Shown here piece by piece: positions 1 to 12,000 of a stretch of 64,000 bases of DNA. This DNA is from JACCQS01 sp963766765 (GTDB lineage Bacteria > Actinomycetota > Actinomycetes > Mycobacteriales > Geodermatophilaceae). The position numbers and the translations under genes are program-made. The DNA is taken from the NCBI GenBank assembly GCA_963766765.1, contig CAVYBR010000015.1:272788-336787 (forward strand). Direction: 5' to 3'. The notes under the pieces were generated by a model. The model saw nothing but the letters and a program-made list of their open reading frames with translations, was not told the origin of the DNA and did not search any database. The stretch's first letter is position 1; each line of letters begins with the position of its first letter.

Positions 1-2
1 CC

Positions 3-3000
3 GTCACGGCCCGGGATCTCAGCCGCCTCCGAGACATCACCCTGCTGCTCGATGCCATCGACGTGTCGGGTTCTCGAGCGCGACGGACTCTGCTGAACCA
101 GTACGACGCCGCGTTGGTTGCAGCCGGGCTCGACCTGCCTGTGGACCAGGACATGGATGCGGATGCCGACGGAGCTGTCACCAGACGCCAGGCGATCGAC
201 CCAGCAGTACGTGAGCGACTGGAGTCCCGCGATCCGCTCCCCAGCGTGACACCGAGCATCTTCGTGCATCAGCGCAGATGGCTCGGCACCATGGCCCTGC
301 CCGCGATCGGCACGCCGCTGGCGATAGCCCTGCTCCGCGGTGTCAGTGAGGCAACCGTCCCGGGGATGCTGGCTGGTTTCATCGGACCACTGGTGTTCGG
401 CGCCGGGAATGCGCTGGCGGAATGGCACACGAGCCGCGCGGTCGAGACCCGGCAGGTCAACCTCGAAGTCGGATCCACGATTCCGTCGCCGGAACGTCTC
501 GCCCTCGAGGAGCGGTACCGGGCGCAGGTAGCTGCCCGGATCCAGGCAGCACAAGCTCAGTCGCGGGCCGAAGACGCGGCCCTGCAGGATCGCCGTACGC
601 GCTTCGAGGCGGCATTGGCTCAAGCCGAGCGAGCCGGGGCATTGCGCCCGGACCACGTTCGCGGACTGATCGATGCGCTGCCAACCATCTCCGAGCCGAC
701 GACGCCTGATGTCAACGAGGGCTTCTCGGCTCGGTCCGAAGCGCAAGGTTCGGCAACACCAGATGCGACGAACTCCCCCGACGTCGACCGGGCCGCTGCC
801 GTTGCAGTGCTGGGCAGCATGGACGAGTCTGGAACCGAGGCCGCGCAGCGTGAGCCGTACACGATCCGCAAGGCAACTCCGCGGGTCATCGAATACGCGG
901 GCTTGATCATCGGCGTCCCTCTCGCTGCGGCGGGGGCCGCCATGGGAATCGTCGTGGGTATCGGCCACGTGCCGGTCTCCGACATTTTCCATCCCAGTAC
1001 CTGGGCGACAAAGGACCCGCTGTTGCTGGGCGCCATCATCGGGCCGTTCGCAGGCGCTGTGACCGCCGCGGTGTCGGCCGGGCAGGTGCTCGGGGAGCGC
1101 CTTGTCGGGAACCGCAATCCGCAGCTGTACGCAGACCTCGAGGTACTCCTGGCCGAGGAGAACGAGCAAATGGCCGGGTCATTGAAGAGTTCTCGGCTCG
1201 CGCCGCTGCACGAGGACCTTGACCGGGCGCAGGCGGAGTTGGCGAGCGTCCAGTCAGCGATCGCCCTCGCCGAGCGGCGCCAGGCCGACCTCCGTACCCA
1301 GGCGCTGGTCAACCTGTTCGGTGGCAGCCCCCGCGAGAGCACGTCCTGGACTGCCCCGGTTGGGCGACCTGCCGGGCCCGGCGGTCCCGCGACTGGTGGT
1401 CCGACCAACGGCGGTCCCACGAACGGCGATCCGACCGGACGGCCGACCAACGGAGCGCCGATCGACGGTGCGCCGACGAATGGCGATCCGGTCGAGGCGC
1501 AGCCTGACGCCGGTGGGCCGCCGCACAAGGGCCCGACCGACCGGGACACCTCAACCGGACCGCCCGACGAGGGCGGGAACGAGGATGGGGGCCAGGATGC
1601 GGTTCCACCTCCGGATCCGCGACTGGCGCCGGCGATGGACGCGCTGGCGCGCGCCGCCGCGCTCCTCGACGTACAGGTCCACTCGGACGCTGCGCAGGGA
1701 CCGGCCCTCACACTCTCGACCGGACAGGCCCTGCGGGTCGCAGTCTCGTTGAGCGCGCGGACTACGGCGCCGCCGGTGACCGTGGACCAGCGTGCTGAGA
1801 CGTTGGCGATCAGCATCAACCCGGACTCCCCCGTCGCAGACGTACAGCGTCAGGTCGCTCGCGAGGTGGCCGCCTTCATCGCCCGCCAAGCCGGCGCACC
1901 CCAGGGCACGCCGACGTTGAGCCAGTCACCCCTGACGACTGCACAGACGCCGGATGCGTTGACCGTCGAGGATCACGCGGTCATCGCCGAGCTCGCTGAG
2001 CGACTGCGTCAGACGCATGAGGCCGGACCGATCACGCGGGGCATTCTGGATCGGCGAGTGACGCGACTCCTGGACGAGTCCGGACTTCGTCAGGGCGCTC
2101 CGGACGCCGGTGCGCGACGTGCTCTGTTGCCGGCGGAGCTGACTGCAACGCTCGAAGCCCGGGACAACGGAACTCGCGAGTACGAGCCGGTGCGGGCGTT
2201 GCGTGCGGCGACGGCTGACGTCGGCAAGCTTGCCGAGGCACTGGGTCTACCAGTGACTCTGGACCGTGGCGACAACGAACTGCTCCACGTCCGACTGCCA
2301 GACGGCAACACCAAGTCGGTCCGGATCGTTGTCGCACCGGCTGGGACGATGTCCGGCGATGTAGCAATCCCTTCGGCCTCCTACCTCGCCGGCACGGTGA
2401 CGATCGACGGACGTGCGTCGAACCCGGCCATCCAGATCGCGCTGGCCGGCGCCTTGGCTGAGCTGGCAGCCCGCGATCAGCTTGCTCCCTCAGGACCGCG
2501 TCTGCTGCGCCCGGACGTCGGCGATGACCCGGTCAATGAGTCTGGCCTGCACCGCCCTGACCTCACCGTGGCCGACCTGCGTGGGCTGGCCGAGCTGCGG
2601 ATGGCGGCGCAGTTGGCGGCATCCTCGCTCCAAGCCAGCATCGCCGCCCGCTGGCATCGGGCGTTGGCCGTCGAACTCGGCTTGCACGGCCCCAGCGACG
2701 GCGCGACGATTCGTCGAGGCACCCTGACCGCCGCCGAAGAGCGCGAGATTGCCGCCCGGCACAACGCAGAGCACGAAGAGATAGTTCTCTCTCGACAGTT
2801 CGTCGAGCACGTGGCCCGCAGGCTCGGCGCCGCTGTGGTCCGGGTCAGTGCCGACCGGCTGACAGCAGGGCAGCGCCGAGTGCAGTCTCTGCTCACTGGT
2901 GCTCAGGGCAGTGAGGTACGAGTCGACTACACACTGGTCCCACCCGGGCCCGACGGTCAGGCTGTCGCTCGGGTCGAGCGCGCAGACTTCCTCCCGACGG

Positions 3001-6000
3001 GCGAGATCCGACTGCGCATCTCGGTGTCGGTGGGTACGACGGTCGAGGACCTGCTGCCCACCATCGAGGCCATGGTGGAGGCCGCGCTCAACGGCGAGCC
3101 GCCGCCTGATCAGGGTCCCTCCGATCAAGGTCCCTCCGATCAAGGTCCCTCCGACCAGGGTCCCTCCGATCAGGGACCAGACCAGGGGCCGTCCGATCAG
3201 GGTCCCGCTGACCAGAGTCCGGCTGGCCAGCAACAACCCGAGGCCGAACCCGCGCCGGGCACAGGGCAGGAGACGCCTGCAGAGGCCAGCCGCGAACACT
3301 TGACGCAGCAGCAGTCGGCGCTGGCCGACGCCGCACGCGCACTCCAGGGGGCCGCCGTCGACGAGCAGGCCCAGCGCGCACAGCGCCTGATGGATCTGGT
3401 CACCGAGGCCGGGCTGCATCTGAGCGCCCCTGACGCACAGGCCCGCCGCGAGGTCCTGCCCGCCTGGGTGTCCTCGATGATCGAGCACCACATCGACGGT
3501 CGGCCGGACGTCCCGGCCGCACCGTCAGCTCCGGCAACGCCGTCCGGGTTGGCTCTGCGGCCTCTGCCATCGAGCACGACCGCACCACTTCGGGCCTTCC
3601 AGCGGTTGCAGCTGGCCGCGGCGGCCCGGGCCATGCTGGACGCCGACCCCGCGGATGCGGTTGACCGCGAACAGCGATTCATGGATCTCGTCACAGAGGC
3701 CGGCCTGCACCTGGACGCCTCCGACGCGACGGTCCGACGTCAGACCCTGCCCAAGTGGGTCAACCGCGTCATCGAGCAGCGCATCGACCCGCGACCGGAC
3801 GCTCCCGCCCCGGCGCCCACGCCGACTGAGATATCGCATGCCCCGACCGCACTGCCGACCACCGTCAGCACCGAACCAGAAACGTTCTTCGTTTCCGAGA
3901 CGTGGCCCAGCCGTCCGTTGCTCGGCAAGTACTCACCCTTCCGCCCCGAGACACACGGTTTGCGTTCGCTGTTCCCCAGGCCGAACGGAGCGCGTAACAC
4001 GATCGACGAAACCCTGGAGACCCTTGCCGAACATGCGGGAGTCGCCAGCATCACGAAGAACGACGACGGTACGTACAAGGTGCGTTTGCAGGGCAGCGCC
4101 GATCAGGGCGCTGGAAAGACCTTCACCCTGCGCGCGACCGCTGTACCCGGTTGGGGCCGTGCCATCGGGCGTGGCGAGGTCAACCCGGAAACGCGGGAAG
4201 TCCAGATCTACATCTCGGACCGGGCCGTGGACCGGGCGATACCCCGGGCGCTCGTGCACGCGATCGCCGAGGCCGCTTCCATCATCGAGGGCAACCCGGT
4301 CCGCAACGACGTTCTGACTGACAAACCACTGAGCGAGGATCAGAAGCAGAAAGCCGATCTGGCCGGCGTTTCGCCGGTGCTGAGCGCCACCTCAGCAGAG
4401 GATCAGGCGCTGCTGGCATCGCTTCGCTACGTATCGTCGCGGCTCGCCTCACCCAATCCCGTCGTTCGGTGGACATCGGCGCGGCAGGCTGCCGGGCTCA
4501 TGAAGGCGATGGGTCTGGTCGGCGGCACACAGGACCTGACCACTCGCACCGACTACGTCGGCCAATCACCGGATTACACAACGCGACTGCAGTTCCTCAG
4601 CCTGGCCGACCAAGAGCTCGTGGCGTTCCTGAACAACTTTGTGCCGCAAGTCGGATCGCTCCCCGCTGCGGTCGCGGCGATGGGGCCGTACGTGTTCAAG
4701 GCCAGTGTCGCTGTGGGTGCGGGTGGACTCGCCACGAGTGCGTTCGTCTACATCGGGATGGCCACTGCCAATCCGGTTCTGTTCACGGTCGCTGCGATCG
4801 TGGGCGCCTCCTCCACGGCCGGTGCGATCGCCAACATCTTCGCCGAGCGCCGACACAACCGAAACACTGTGCTCCTCGACGCCATGCGAGACGGCAAGCT
4901 GCTCCCAGTGGAGGTTCGCAAGGTCCTGGACTCCCGCACGCACCACGGCGCCGAAGTTGCGGCCCGGACCCTGCAACACGGCACAGTGCTTGAAACGCTC
5001 GTCTTCGGTGAACCGAACACGGTTCTGCCGCTGGGCCGGCACCACACCGCAGTGCCGACTCATGCGTCGGGCACAACCGGGGATGCCACCCCCGGCCAGT
5101 CGACTGCTCGCGATGCCGACCGCCTCGCAACCTCCGCTGCTGACGTTGCCAACGACATCGAAGTCCGACTCGAAGGCACGCCGCTCCTGGCCGCTGCGCT
5201 CCGCGATGAGCTTCCCTATGACGTCGCCGTCGAGGCGACGCAACAGGTCGAACCGACCGCGGGCGAGCGGGTGAGCAAGGACGTCACGGTGGCCGCCAAG
5301 TCCTCGTGGCTCATGCGGCACGTGTCTGGTCCAGTCGCCGCGACCATCGCGGGCTTCATGGCGCACACCGTGGCGGTCTCAGAGTTCGGGCTGCTCCCGC
5401 TCATGCAGCCGGTCCACTTCCTCGCCGTCGGAGTTGTGGCCGGAGTCGTCAACGCCTTCAGCCAGCGATGGGCCGCCAAGCAGGGCGCCATCGTCGAGAA
5501 CCCGAACGAGGACGCAAAGACCGGCCGCAAAGAGCACGCCGTGTCGATGCGCCTGGACAACCAACTCATCGAGCAACGCCGCGTACAAGCCGAGCTCGAC
5601 CGCCAAGCCCATTTCCGCCAGGCACTTGCCAACTGGGTCGTGACCGCAGAACAAGCCCTGATGGCCGCAGATGTCGAGGGTGCACTCGCGGCATTGGGCG
5701 AGCCGCCGACCTTGGCCGACTTCCCCATCGCTTGGCGGGACGCCGACGTCGCAGCGCGCTTTGCGACCGACGCAGAGGTCACCGCCGCGGTCCCGGCGCG
5801 TCGGGATTCCACGTACGTACCCGACAGCCGCAACAAGCCCGCGCCCGAAGCGGTCGAGAAGCGGGCGCGCAAGACACTGACGGATCTGGGTGCCCGTGAC
5901 CGAGTGATCAACCCGCCGACGATCGATGAGCACGGCGTGATCACACTCGACTACGCGAACCAGAAGCCGATGCGGGTCAAGGTGGTGGCCGTACCGGCAG

Positions 6001-9000
6001 ACACGTTGAGCGCAGACCTTTCCGTCAACGCCAGACTCCGCTGGGTCGAGGGAACCGAGGGAACTGAAGGCGCCTACCACATCGAAATCTCGGACCGGGC
6101 CAACGACAACACGGTGTTCCGCGCCGTCTTGTCCCAACTGGACTCAGCATTGGGCCTACGACCCTTCGCACCCACTGCCGATGTGGAGCTCGACCCGGCG
6201 ACCGGGGAGGTCAAAGACCACCTACGGCCGGGGCCGACCAACGGTCCGATCCTGGCCGAGGACCTCTCGGCAGAGGATCGGGACGTTGTCGAGCGGCTTC
6301 GAGACGTCGCCGAGCGGCGGGCCCTGCGCGAGCGGCTCGACGCTAGAAACAGACGGACGAAGATCGCCGCGCTGTTCCGCACGATCGACGAGCTCGATGC
6401 CGCGAAAGCATGGTCTCGTCGCGAGCTCATCCGAGAGTACGAGTCCGTACTTCGCGAGGCCGGGCTGGATCTGCTGCCGCGGTTCGAAGAGAGCCCTGAC
6501 GCCTACGGCGGACAACGTCGACGGCACGCGTTGGATCGCGCATTGCTGGACCGACTGGAGATGTGGGATCCGCTGCCGTCGAAGACCCCGTCCATGAAGG
6601 TGCACCAACTCAAGACCCTGTTCTCGGTGCTGCCGTTCTCGATCGGGATCCCCGGGGTTCTCGTGGCGACTGACCTGCTCTCCGGCAGGGCTGTCGAGTC
6701 CGCCCAGAGGTTGCGGAGCCTCATCAGTGCGGTCAACCCCCTGTTGGTCGGAGCGGTCACGGCAATCGCGGAGCGGAGCTTCAACAAGGGACAGGAGGCT
6801 CGCGAGGCATACCTCGAGCGGGGCCACACAAAGCCGACCGCCCGGCAGTTGCGTCTGGAGGGCGACCATGTTGCCGAGGTCGACGCGAGCATCCAGGCTG
6901 ACCGGGAGCACGCCAGGCGGGCCGCTGGACTACTCGACCAACGACGCCGAGAAATCGAAGAGGCCATCAACCGCGCCATCCACCAGGAGGTGTTGGCGGA
7001 CTCGGCAAGGATGTCCGCCGTCCTCGACCACCTCGGCCGCCGCGACGATCCTGCCCTGAACGCTGCCGACGAGTCCGCTGTTGTTCACCCGTCCGGGCAG
7101 GAGGCGGCAACTGCCCGGATCGCCGACCGCATAGCCACGCACGCCTCGGTTGAGCAGACGGCCGCCCAGGAGGAGGTGGACGCCAGCCCATCGGCCGAGC
7201 AGGTCGAAGCGGAAGCCGCGGAGTTGACCAAGGAGATGGTCGAGGCGGCCGACGGAGGAGCCAAGCGCGGTAAAGCGAAGGAGCAAGGGGCGAAACCCAA
7301 AGCGCCGTTCAGTCGTTGGCTCGGCTTGTTCGTCGTACCGGCCGCGACTGCCGTCGGGTCGACGGTGGCGATGTTCAACCTCCTTGGCCCCAAAGCCTTT
7401 TCGCTGCTCGACTTCGTCCGACCTGGTCGATGGGACAGCCTGGTCAAGGAGGAGTACGAACCGATCCTTGTTGGGGCCGGTCTCGGCGGCGTGGCCGCCG
7501 TGGCGGCCCTGCCGACCGGAATCGGTGCTCGAACCGTCGGCGACGCCACCGCCGACGCGGAGAACGAGCGGGATGCCCGCTTGGCTGCCCAGGTCAAGCT
7601 CCGGGAGGCCGGACACACCGCGGTGCGACTCGCCCCCGTCGAGCTCGCGCAGCGTCTCGCGGAAGAGCGACTGGAGGGGTTGGCCGAGCTCATCACACCG
7701 CGGGACCCCGGTGGACCCGAAGGCAGCGCCCCGCCGACCGGTGGACCCCCAGACGGTGGTCCGTCCGGCCCGGCCCACACGGACCAGGGGCCGTCCGCAC
7801 CTGATCCAGCCGGCTCGGGCCCGGCGACTCCCGACCCATCGGCGCCGGAGTCGGACGGACAAGCGTCGGTCACGGCGCTACCGGAGGCCGCAAGCGACGA
7901 CGACTCCGACACGACCCCGCTGCAGAAGCTGATTGCCGCTGCCGTCGACGCGGTCAAGCGAGCGGCTGAGTGGGCTCGCGCGGTGGTGGCCGACCTCGGG
8001 GCGAACCTGTTCCGCATCACAATGCCGGGCAACCGGTCGATCGAGGTTCAGGTGTCCCTCGGGGCCAGCCGCGGATCAGTGGCAGTCACCGCCACGTTCC
8101 AAGCCGGGCGGCTTTCCATCGACGTCGATCGGCATGCCGGCGTCGCTGAAGCCGAACGCGGAATCGTCCGTGAGGTCACCGCCCAGCTCTGGTCAGAGGT
8201 CCTCGCCGAGCCGGCGCAACCGCACAGCCTGACGGCTGCCGAGCACGCCGCTCTGGCCGAGGTCGCAGAGACGGCCCGTCAAGTGATGGCAGCTGACAAC
8301 GGCAGTCGGCCGGCACTTCTGCAGCGCCTGATCACGGCAGTCGACGAAGCCGGCGTCCGACTCGGCGCTCCGGAAGCCGCAGCGCGCCGGGAGCAGTTGC
8401 CGCCCGAAGTCGTGACCGAGCTGGAACAACGCTTGGACGACCTGCACGAGCCGGATGACGATGCCGTGCTTCGCGCGGTCGCTGCTGCCGTGGACACCAA
8501 CCGGGGGGCAACCGAAGCCGACGCGCTCGGGTCGCGGATCCACGAGGCGACCGGTCTCGACGTGACCCTCGACGACGACTCCGCCGTGCTGGTGCTGCAC
8601 ATGCCCGGCCAGGGTGATCGGGCGATCAACGTCAGGGTGGCCGCATTGCCCTCCGCAGTCGGCGCCACCTCCACCATCGCCGATGGCACAGCAACGATCA
8701 CCCTCGACGAACGCCTGCCCAGCACCGCAATCCAGATCGTGCTGGCGGGGGCCCTGGCAGAACTGGTTGCGCGAAACGAACGGTCGCCCTCCGGGCCGCG
8801 AACACTGCGTACGGACAGCACCGCTGATCCCGCGACCGACGCCCTCACGACCGAAGATCAACGCCTGTTGGCCGAACTGCGAATGGCTGCGCTGCTGACG
8901 CAGTTCTCGTTGCACGCGACGGCCGAGCGGCACGCCGGCTTTGCCCGGCACTGGTACAACGCTGTCGCCGCGGAACTCGGCCTGCTCGGCTCCGGCGATG

Positions 9001-12000
9001 GACCAGCTGTTCGGCGCGGCGTGCTGACGCCGGCCGAAGAGCGAAAGCTTGCCGCACGCCGCGGCGGCGAGGTCCCCGAACTGGTGCTCGCCCGGCAGGC
9101 CGTGGAACGGGCCGCGGCGCTGGTCGGTGCCACGTCGATCAGAGTCGGCGCCAACCGCGTGCTGGTCACCAACCCGAGTGGGTTGTCCGGCCTTCCGGGA
9201 GGCGAAGGACAGGTCGAGGTCGAGCTCGCCGTGGAACAGGTCGCCGTCGACGGTGAGGCCGTTGCCGATGTCGCGGTCACGAGTGACAACCAGCTGCGGG
9301 TCGTCGTCTCGCCCGGTTCTGCGGTCGACCTGCCGACGCGCACCATCACGCATCTGGTCGAGACACTTCTCAGAGGCGAGGACAACTCGACCAACCCTGA
9401 CCAGCCAGACGCACCCACCCTTGGTCCTCAGGTGCCCGACCCTGACTCCCCCGCAAGGGATCCGGCCGAAGACGATCTGGCGCAGGCGGCTGAGGCGGCC
9501 AGGCGCGCCGTCGCGCAGGAGCGGGAGGCCGCGGTACGGGACGCCGCCGCCCAGCTCGAGGAAGCCCGGCTGGAGGATGCCCGGCTGGCCGAGGCCGAGG
9601 CGGCCGCGCGCAGCGCACGCGAACAGGCCGAGGCAGATGAGGCTGCCAAACGCGCTCAGGCTGATGAGCAAGCCGCGAAGGCCCGCGCTGCCGCGGATGA
9701 GATCGCCGCTGCGGAGCGCGCCGAAGTCGACCGAATTGCCGCCGAGGAAGCAGCCGAGCGGGCCGCCGCCGAGGAAGCCGCCGCAGCCGAGCGGGACGCG
9801 TTCGACCGAGCCGCCGCCGCAGCTCGGGAGGCAAGCGACAAGGCAGCCGCTGCGGCCCGTCAGGCCGAGGACGCCGAGGCGGCTGAGAGCGAGCCGCAGT
9901 CAGACAGCGACGCAGAGTCGAGCGTTGAAGCCGAGCTTGACCCCGATGCGCAAGCGACGCTGGCTGAGCATGCAGATCTCGGGCCCGCGGACCCCGAATT
10001 GAACCGATTCCTGAGCGATGTCCTTGGGCCGCCCGCCATGATCGCCGCAGGTCGAGACCCCTCGATAGAACTCGTCGAAGCCATCCCCGGCGACGTCAAG
10101 ATGGACGGTGCGCTGCGGCTACTCGCCGAAGCCGCAGGCCAGATCAACGCGGTGGTGGTCGGCGACCTGCCGCATCTGACGCTCGAGCGCGGCGAGTACG
10201 GCGTACGGGTATCTGTCTGGACCGGCACCACTGCCGATGGTCAGCCGATCCCGCGGGCCTACGCGTTCCGGGACTCGGCAAGCAATCGACTCGGCCTCTA
10301 CGTCTCCAGCGCCTCGGATCTCAGCGAGGTGCAGACGCTGACCGAGCGACTGCTCCGCGATGCCTTCGGCGCGGCGGAGGCCGTGCACGAGTCACCGGAC
10401 GAGGACGCCAGTGAGGTGCAACGCGCCGGAGATCTGATCGAGGCGGTCGCTGAAACTCTTGACCTGGAGGTTGAAGAGGGCGAGTTCGAGGCCGGCCAGT
10501 TCGTGCTCAGTGACGACACACGTTACATCGAGGTCCAGCTCCGATCCGCAGTCCCCGGTTCGGATCTGGCGGTCCCGGAGGCCCGCGCCTATTACAACCA
10601 GCAGGCCGGCGTCGTCGTCGTCGCTGCCATTCCCGGAGCCGACTTCGAGGCCCTAGGTCGCGCGATCCAGGCGGCTGTGCAAGACGCCATCGAGGCGGCC
10701 GAGCAAGCCGAGATCGACGACGACACAGACGACGACACAGACGAGAGCGACACCGAGATCGACGATGACATCGACGACGAGATCGACGACGAATTCGATG
10801 ACGAGGCAGACGAGTCACCAGGAGAGTCGCAGGTCATCGAGAGCGTCGACGAACTGCTGAATGACGTCCTTGGTGCAGACGAATCGTCCGATTCCATTCT
10901 CCGCGAGGGTCGGCCGGATGACCCAGAGGTCGCGTGGGCGGCACGACTCATCGATGCGGCAGCAGAGCTGGCCCTGGCCGACGTCACTTGGAATGCCGAC
11001 CGCAACCTCGCCAATATCGAGGGCCCCTCTGGGGCGGTGTTTGTCGAGATCCGCTTCAGCGAACCTGCGCCCGGAACCCAGCCGCCGCCCCGCACTCAGG
11101 TGATGTTTGATGCCGCCGGTGACGTCATCACCGTCGTCGTATCGCCCGGATCTGACTTCGACACGCTCCGAGACTCGCTCGTCCGGGAGGTGGCGCGGCG
11201 AGTCGCCGACCGGTCAACCGAGTCCGATCCAGCCCGGGACCTCTTCGACTTCGTCGCCGACCAGGCGGCCAGCACGCTGTCCGCGCACGACTTCAGCGTG
11301 GTCATGAGTCGCGGCATCAGCGGCAACGCTGAAGTCGAGCGCGCGGCGCGTTGGTTGGCCGGCGTTGCCAAGCGAAACCGGGTGCAGTTGGAACGCGACG
11401 GGTCCAGCGTCATCTTGCGCCGCCGACAGGGGCCGATCCGCATCCAGCTCTATGTGGCGGCGGGAACTGAAGGCCAGCCGGTCTCGGAGGCGGTCGTCGT
11501 GAGGTACCCGAAGCTCGGCGGCAACCGACTGGGCCTGGTTGTGTCGCCCGGAGTCGACCTCGATGCGCTGAACGAACGTATTGACCAACTCATCCAGGAA
11601 GCCTTCGGGCGCGTCGAGGCCGCCTTTGTCCTGCCCGGTGCCGACATGCGCACGGAGGACGCGGATGCCCGAGCCTTGGTCGAGGCGACAGCTCTGGCGC
11701 TGCAGATGGAGGTCGAGGCGGAAGACCACCTGCTGATCCTCAAGGACGACACCCGGGAAGTAACCGTCGCCGTCCTCGCGGCAATCCCTGGTCCCGACGG
11801 CCTCCCAGTTCCGGAAGCGAGCACATGGGTGGATCCGAAGACCGGATCACTTGTCGTGGCCATCGTTCCTGGGACGGACTTCGACGCTTTCACCAGCGAC
11901 GTCGTCAAGGCGATCCAGCAAGCCATCGTGGCGACTGACCTGGCAAACGCGGTGGCCGAGATCCGGGCGGCCACGACAATCATCCGAGCGGCCGCGACGC

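Noticed and set aside
63..65. GTG at 63 as the start of the giant gene
   Set aside because: Codons from nt 3 are open and match the beginning of the second module near nt 6340, so the chain continues to the left of the window.
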